Shown here one piece after another: positions 45,527 to 64,000 of a DNA stretch of 64,000 nucleotides. Source of the DNA: Typha latifolia. Its lineage: Eukaryota > Streptophyta > Magnoliopsida > Poales > Typhaceae. The notes below the pieces were generated by a model. That model was not told where the DNA came from. It was given only the letters and a program-made list of their open reading frames with translations, and did not search any database. How positions within the stretch are numbered: position 1 is the stretch's first letter; the number at the start of each line of letters is the position of its first letter. Location of the stretch: positions 4,898,001 through 4,962,000 of the forward strand of contig CM034111.1 of NCBI GenBank assembly GCA_019914945.1, given 5' to 3'. The position numbers were made by a program, and so were the translations under genes.

Positions 45527-48500
45527 TTTAGCTTCTTCTTCTTTTTTATGTTTGTTTCCTTCTTGTGGCTGGATACATTAGGCTTAATTTTCTTATTCTG
45601 CTAGCTTAAGTTTAATATATTTTAAGACTTAACTTCTGATGGGCATTATAAATTATTCGCATATCGATCACAACTTATATTTTAGTCACAAACCTTTTTC
45701 GGGTATAAATAAGGGAGTATCCATTCATATATTATTTTTTAATTAAATTGTCATTCGAGTTGTGAGAAAGGGGGACACAGAGGAAACAAAGATATAATTT
45801 GGTCAGACATAATTAATGGAGGTAAATTGAGTATTCCTATGAAACCATGCTGATGTGGTTAAAAAAGAAGAAATAAATACACCAAAACGAATGAATTATT
45901 TTGAAATTTTTGCAGTGCTGGTGAAATGCAAAAGACCTTGTATACTCTTGTTATGTTGGAATTAGCCTACAGTGGTGTGTTTGAATTGAAGGGGAATTTA
46001 CTGACTGTGTTATAGATGTAATAAATGAGACAATAAATAAATATTTGGTTCTCAAGGCCAGGGAGTAATCCAATATTAATATCTACAACATGGCCTTAGT
46101 TGGATCTAAGTAACAGCTATTGGTTCATGCTGAGCCTTGTAAGAATTTGAATGCAAAAAGTTTTAACTTTTGATTAATAAGTCAACTCATATACTACGTA
46201 TTAATTCACGGGTCCTCGTATTTATTAATATGGAGAGATTTGGAAAAAAAAAAAGGAGTTGACTGGTTCTGGAAGACATGACATGACATGAGATCTAGCT
46301 TACTGGCAGTGCCTATCTTAATGCCTGTGCTTGAAATCTGACCATAGTTGACACTTCAATGTCTATGAGTTAATGCAGCACTATCAATATGCCGACATCA
46401 AGCACTTTTTTCAAATATTCTGCAATCAGAATGACCTGGCAAAGGAGACCTAATTGGACTCCGACTTGCTAAAATTCTTGTATTAATTTTTAGAAATTCT
46501 TGAAATTAATTTGGAGGTTTTTCTATTAGTGTTACTTTTCTTTGCATATTATCCTTAGGAAGAATAATAGTTATCTTTATGTGGTTTTTTTATAGCGAAC
46601 TAAGACTCTTTTATCTCTCTTTCTCTCTACGAGAGCCGATGAATATAAGAGGATTTTAAGAAAATTTAATACGGCACACAGTTTAATATTATAAAAATCT
46701 ATGAGAGATCCTATAGGATTAGAGTGAAAATATAAAGAGAGAATATAAATTAAATTTTTGGGTTAGGTCGAGAGTGATTTCTCTCCTTATAATTTATTTA
46801 GTGAAAGTGGTGGAATTTTTGTGGACATAGGTAAATCATGCACATACAAATTTTACTTCTCTTGTGTGATTATTTTTGTGCTTTTCTCCGTATTCCGTAT
46901 ATTTAGATTTGTGTGATATTCTTAAAATATATCAATTCTTAGGCACATTTTTGGTCTTATTTATAAATAATTTTTGTATCTCAATTGAGGGGGTGTGATA
47001 AAATTCTCACTCTTTGATGTAAGTTGCACCATATATGTATAGTTTGTTTGTAGAATGTATGTAAAATATTTGTGGATATTTTTTCTTCACAAATTATTTA
47101 CACCACTGCAATACACTGTTTGTAGTACGTATGTTTACACTTTAGAGACTTCCATTCTAAATATATTTGTGTTGTTAATGTCTAACAATAAGGGAAAATA
47201 TTAATTTCTTTGCTCTTTGTTATGTACAGTGGGACTGACTGATCTTTTTAAAAAATAATTTTCTTTATAAAAAGAATAGTCGAACGTAAAATAATACATT
47301 GGAATTGAGGAAAACAAAATATTATTTTTTAAGTTCAAATTTTTGACCATTCTAAGTCCTTGCACCAAATTTAAGTACTACGTGAACTAAAAGTGGCATG
47401 CAAATAAATAAGTTTGAAACTAATAACCTACTTAGTTTTTTGAGTTTATTAAAATATTATCCTTTGCACTGTAACACTTGTCCTAAAAGAAACTCAGAAT
47501 TCCTCACCTTTTTATCCCAGTGAAGGAAGCCGATCGAAGGCCTTTCTTATGATGTGATACCATTGGTGTCTTTTTTATGCTCACAGTGTTAGTCCACTTG
47601 TACTTGGCTTTGCCTTTCTCCATTTCTTTCCTCAGATAAGGATAAGAAAGTAGAGATGCTACCAGCACTAACTGCTGCTGCTTAACTTGTAATTCAAGAC
47701 TCGTAATTAATCGTAACAAATCATTAAAGCCAGTGGTTAGACACATGATTGTCTCAGTCTTGTAGGCTCCACTCAAATTGAAGGGTAAATTATGATTTAC
47801 ACATCTGTGGTGTTAGGCTAAAATTCAAAAATGGATGTATAAATTTTTATTTTTTATTTTATGTATGTCATTTAACCCCTGGTTGTGATCTACGTGCAGC
47901 TATTAGTTTTTCTATCCAAAGATATGGGAGAAGATATTTTTCGTCTAAAGTGTAAAGCATTTAATCATTTCCATTTTATCTTCTCTCCTTTTAGAAGATT
48001 TGTGACGTCCAAAAAGAAAAGGTGAGATTTTTGAGATGAAAGAAGTTCAAAACTCTATATTTTCACACCAAAAAAAATCTATTTTCTCAACTGGTTGTTG
48101 TCAATCATATAGAGCATTTTGGTCTTTTTCATATTAAAAATAACGTCTACCAAGTGATTGTATATATCTTTAAAAAAATTCTCACAACCACAAGGATGAT
48201 CTCATTTAACCCTCATATGTGAGCATACATTAAAGACGGATCCTATATTAGAATTCCAAGTATCTATAGTAGGCCATATTATGCATGAGCAGAAAAAGCT
48301 CTGCAAGTGAGTATTCTAGAATATAGCAATTTATTGAATACAGATAACTCATGCTGAATACAAATAACTCATGAATTGAGAATGATTACTTCATTTGCAT
48401 ATTTAGCCTCGCATTGCATTATTTTCCTCACAGTACCGTACAGGATTCACATATTGCTTGCATATTTCCAGATTCCACTAGGAGTATCACCAGTCTAATG

Positions 48501-48911
48501 GATACAAAGCAACTATGAGCAAGAGTAGGACAGCTCAATGAGTTGCCTACAAAGGCAACCAGCATTGAAAAAGTTATTAGATGACCAAAATCATGTTCCC
48601 CTGAGAGATTTCGTGTAAATACTGTTGTAACCATGCTCTTGGAGGCAGCATTTCCAAATTTGTCCTTTTTTTTCCTTTCCTGGAGATATTGCTGTACTAT
48701 GTCCGAGCACCCACATCGTTGATACAGATATGATGCCTCTGAGAGATCCACAAGAAATAAAAGCTCCTTTGCAAAGACAAGCTCCTCTCTGTAGAGTAAT
48801 ACTTGCATGGGCTTGAAAGCTCCAACACCAAGAAACTATATCAGTAACATCTTATATAACAGCATTATGTTCTTCGATGATCATATGGGCCGTTAGAAAT
48901 GGGCAAACTAT
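45527..48911. other. Intergenic region with a Copia-type LTR relic, no supported gene
   Basis: About 46590-46990 reads like the end of a plus-strand Copia LTR (GTGGACATAGGTAAATCATG followed by TTGTGTGATTATTTTTGTGC). The segment at 47504-47776 is a minus-strand open frame of 90 codons without a recognisable domain. Near 48911 the 3' UTR of the REC gene is expected. Confidence 0.4.

Positions 48912-64000
<15,089 letters not shown>

Noticed and set aside
47504..47776. 90-codon minus-strand frame in the VQ-REC intergenic region
   Set aside because: No recognisable domain, no splice-linked neighbours and an ordinary A+T-rich context. It was not called as a gene.
48428..48808. 126-codon minus-strand frame just downstream of the REC stop codon
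   Set aside because: It probably lies in the REC 3' UTR or flank. The REC frame ends cleanly at 48912 with the conserved C-terminus, and this frame resembles nothing I know.

Overview
This window is plant nuclear DNA: spliced genes with GT-AG introns of up to 5 kb, plant-specific families, and a dense mix of LTR retrotransposons, LINE fragments, non-autonomous DNA transposons and microsatellites. The G+C-rich first exons on an A+T-rich background suggest a non-grass monocot, but that is inference only. There is no bacterial system, CRISPR array, rRNA or recognisable functional tRNA gene.

Five real protein-coding genes are present. From left to right they are: (1) a 12-exon GT31 beta-1,3-galactosyltransferase on the minus strand (3097-12258, 359 aa); (2) ORC2, the origin recognition complex subunit 2, on the plus strand (12615-20313, 6 exons, 377 aa), which shares a 356-bp divergent promoter region with gene 1; (3) a type-B-like MGDG synthase on the plus strand (27688-32459, 8 exons, 480 aa); (4) an intronless VQ-motif regulator on the plus strand (45029-45526, 165 aa); (5) a REC/TSS-type CLU-domain protein with TPR repeats on the minus strand (48912 to beyond the right edge, 17 exons visible, 1490 aa seen, N-terminus outside). 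The spliced frames of genes 1-3 close exactly when exon lengths are summed, and the visible exons of gene 5 stay in phase, so I believe those models. The genes are functionally unrelated, as is normal for a plant chromosome.

The rest is mostly transposon debris. ORC2 intron 4 holds a decayed, internally deleted Ty3/Gypsy chromovirus. The 21.5-27.2 kb gap between ORC2 and the MGDG synthase holds a hAT-type element with an 8-bp target duplication, a Copia gag remnant, a decayed LINE on the minus strand and another LINE RNase H fragment on the plus strand. The 34.7-40.1 kb segment is a comparatively young LTR retrotransposon with a 5-bp target duplication, two ~927-bp LTRs, gag-protease-RT-RNase H, and no integrase. 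To its right lie a related LTR with its leader (about 41.0-41.9 kb), a Copia-like LTR/gag relic (42.1-43.2 kb) and a LINE tail (43.4-43.85 kb). The large final intron of the REC gene contains a short two-LTR element, and another REC intron begins with a long GT/GA microsatellite five bases after its splice donor.

The most unusual pattern is at the tRNA primer-binding sites. Three different LTR leaders each carry the initiator-Met-type primer-binding motif as a tandem array, with element-specific periods: 2 copies at 42 bp, 5 copies at exactly 21 bp, and 3 copies at exactly 37 bp. In the young element one repeat unit has become part of the mobilised LTR itself, as the target duplication proves. 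This is my main candidate for something worth following up.
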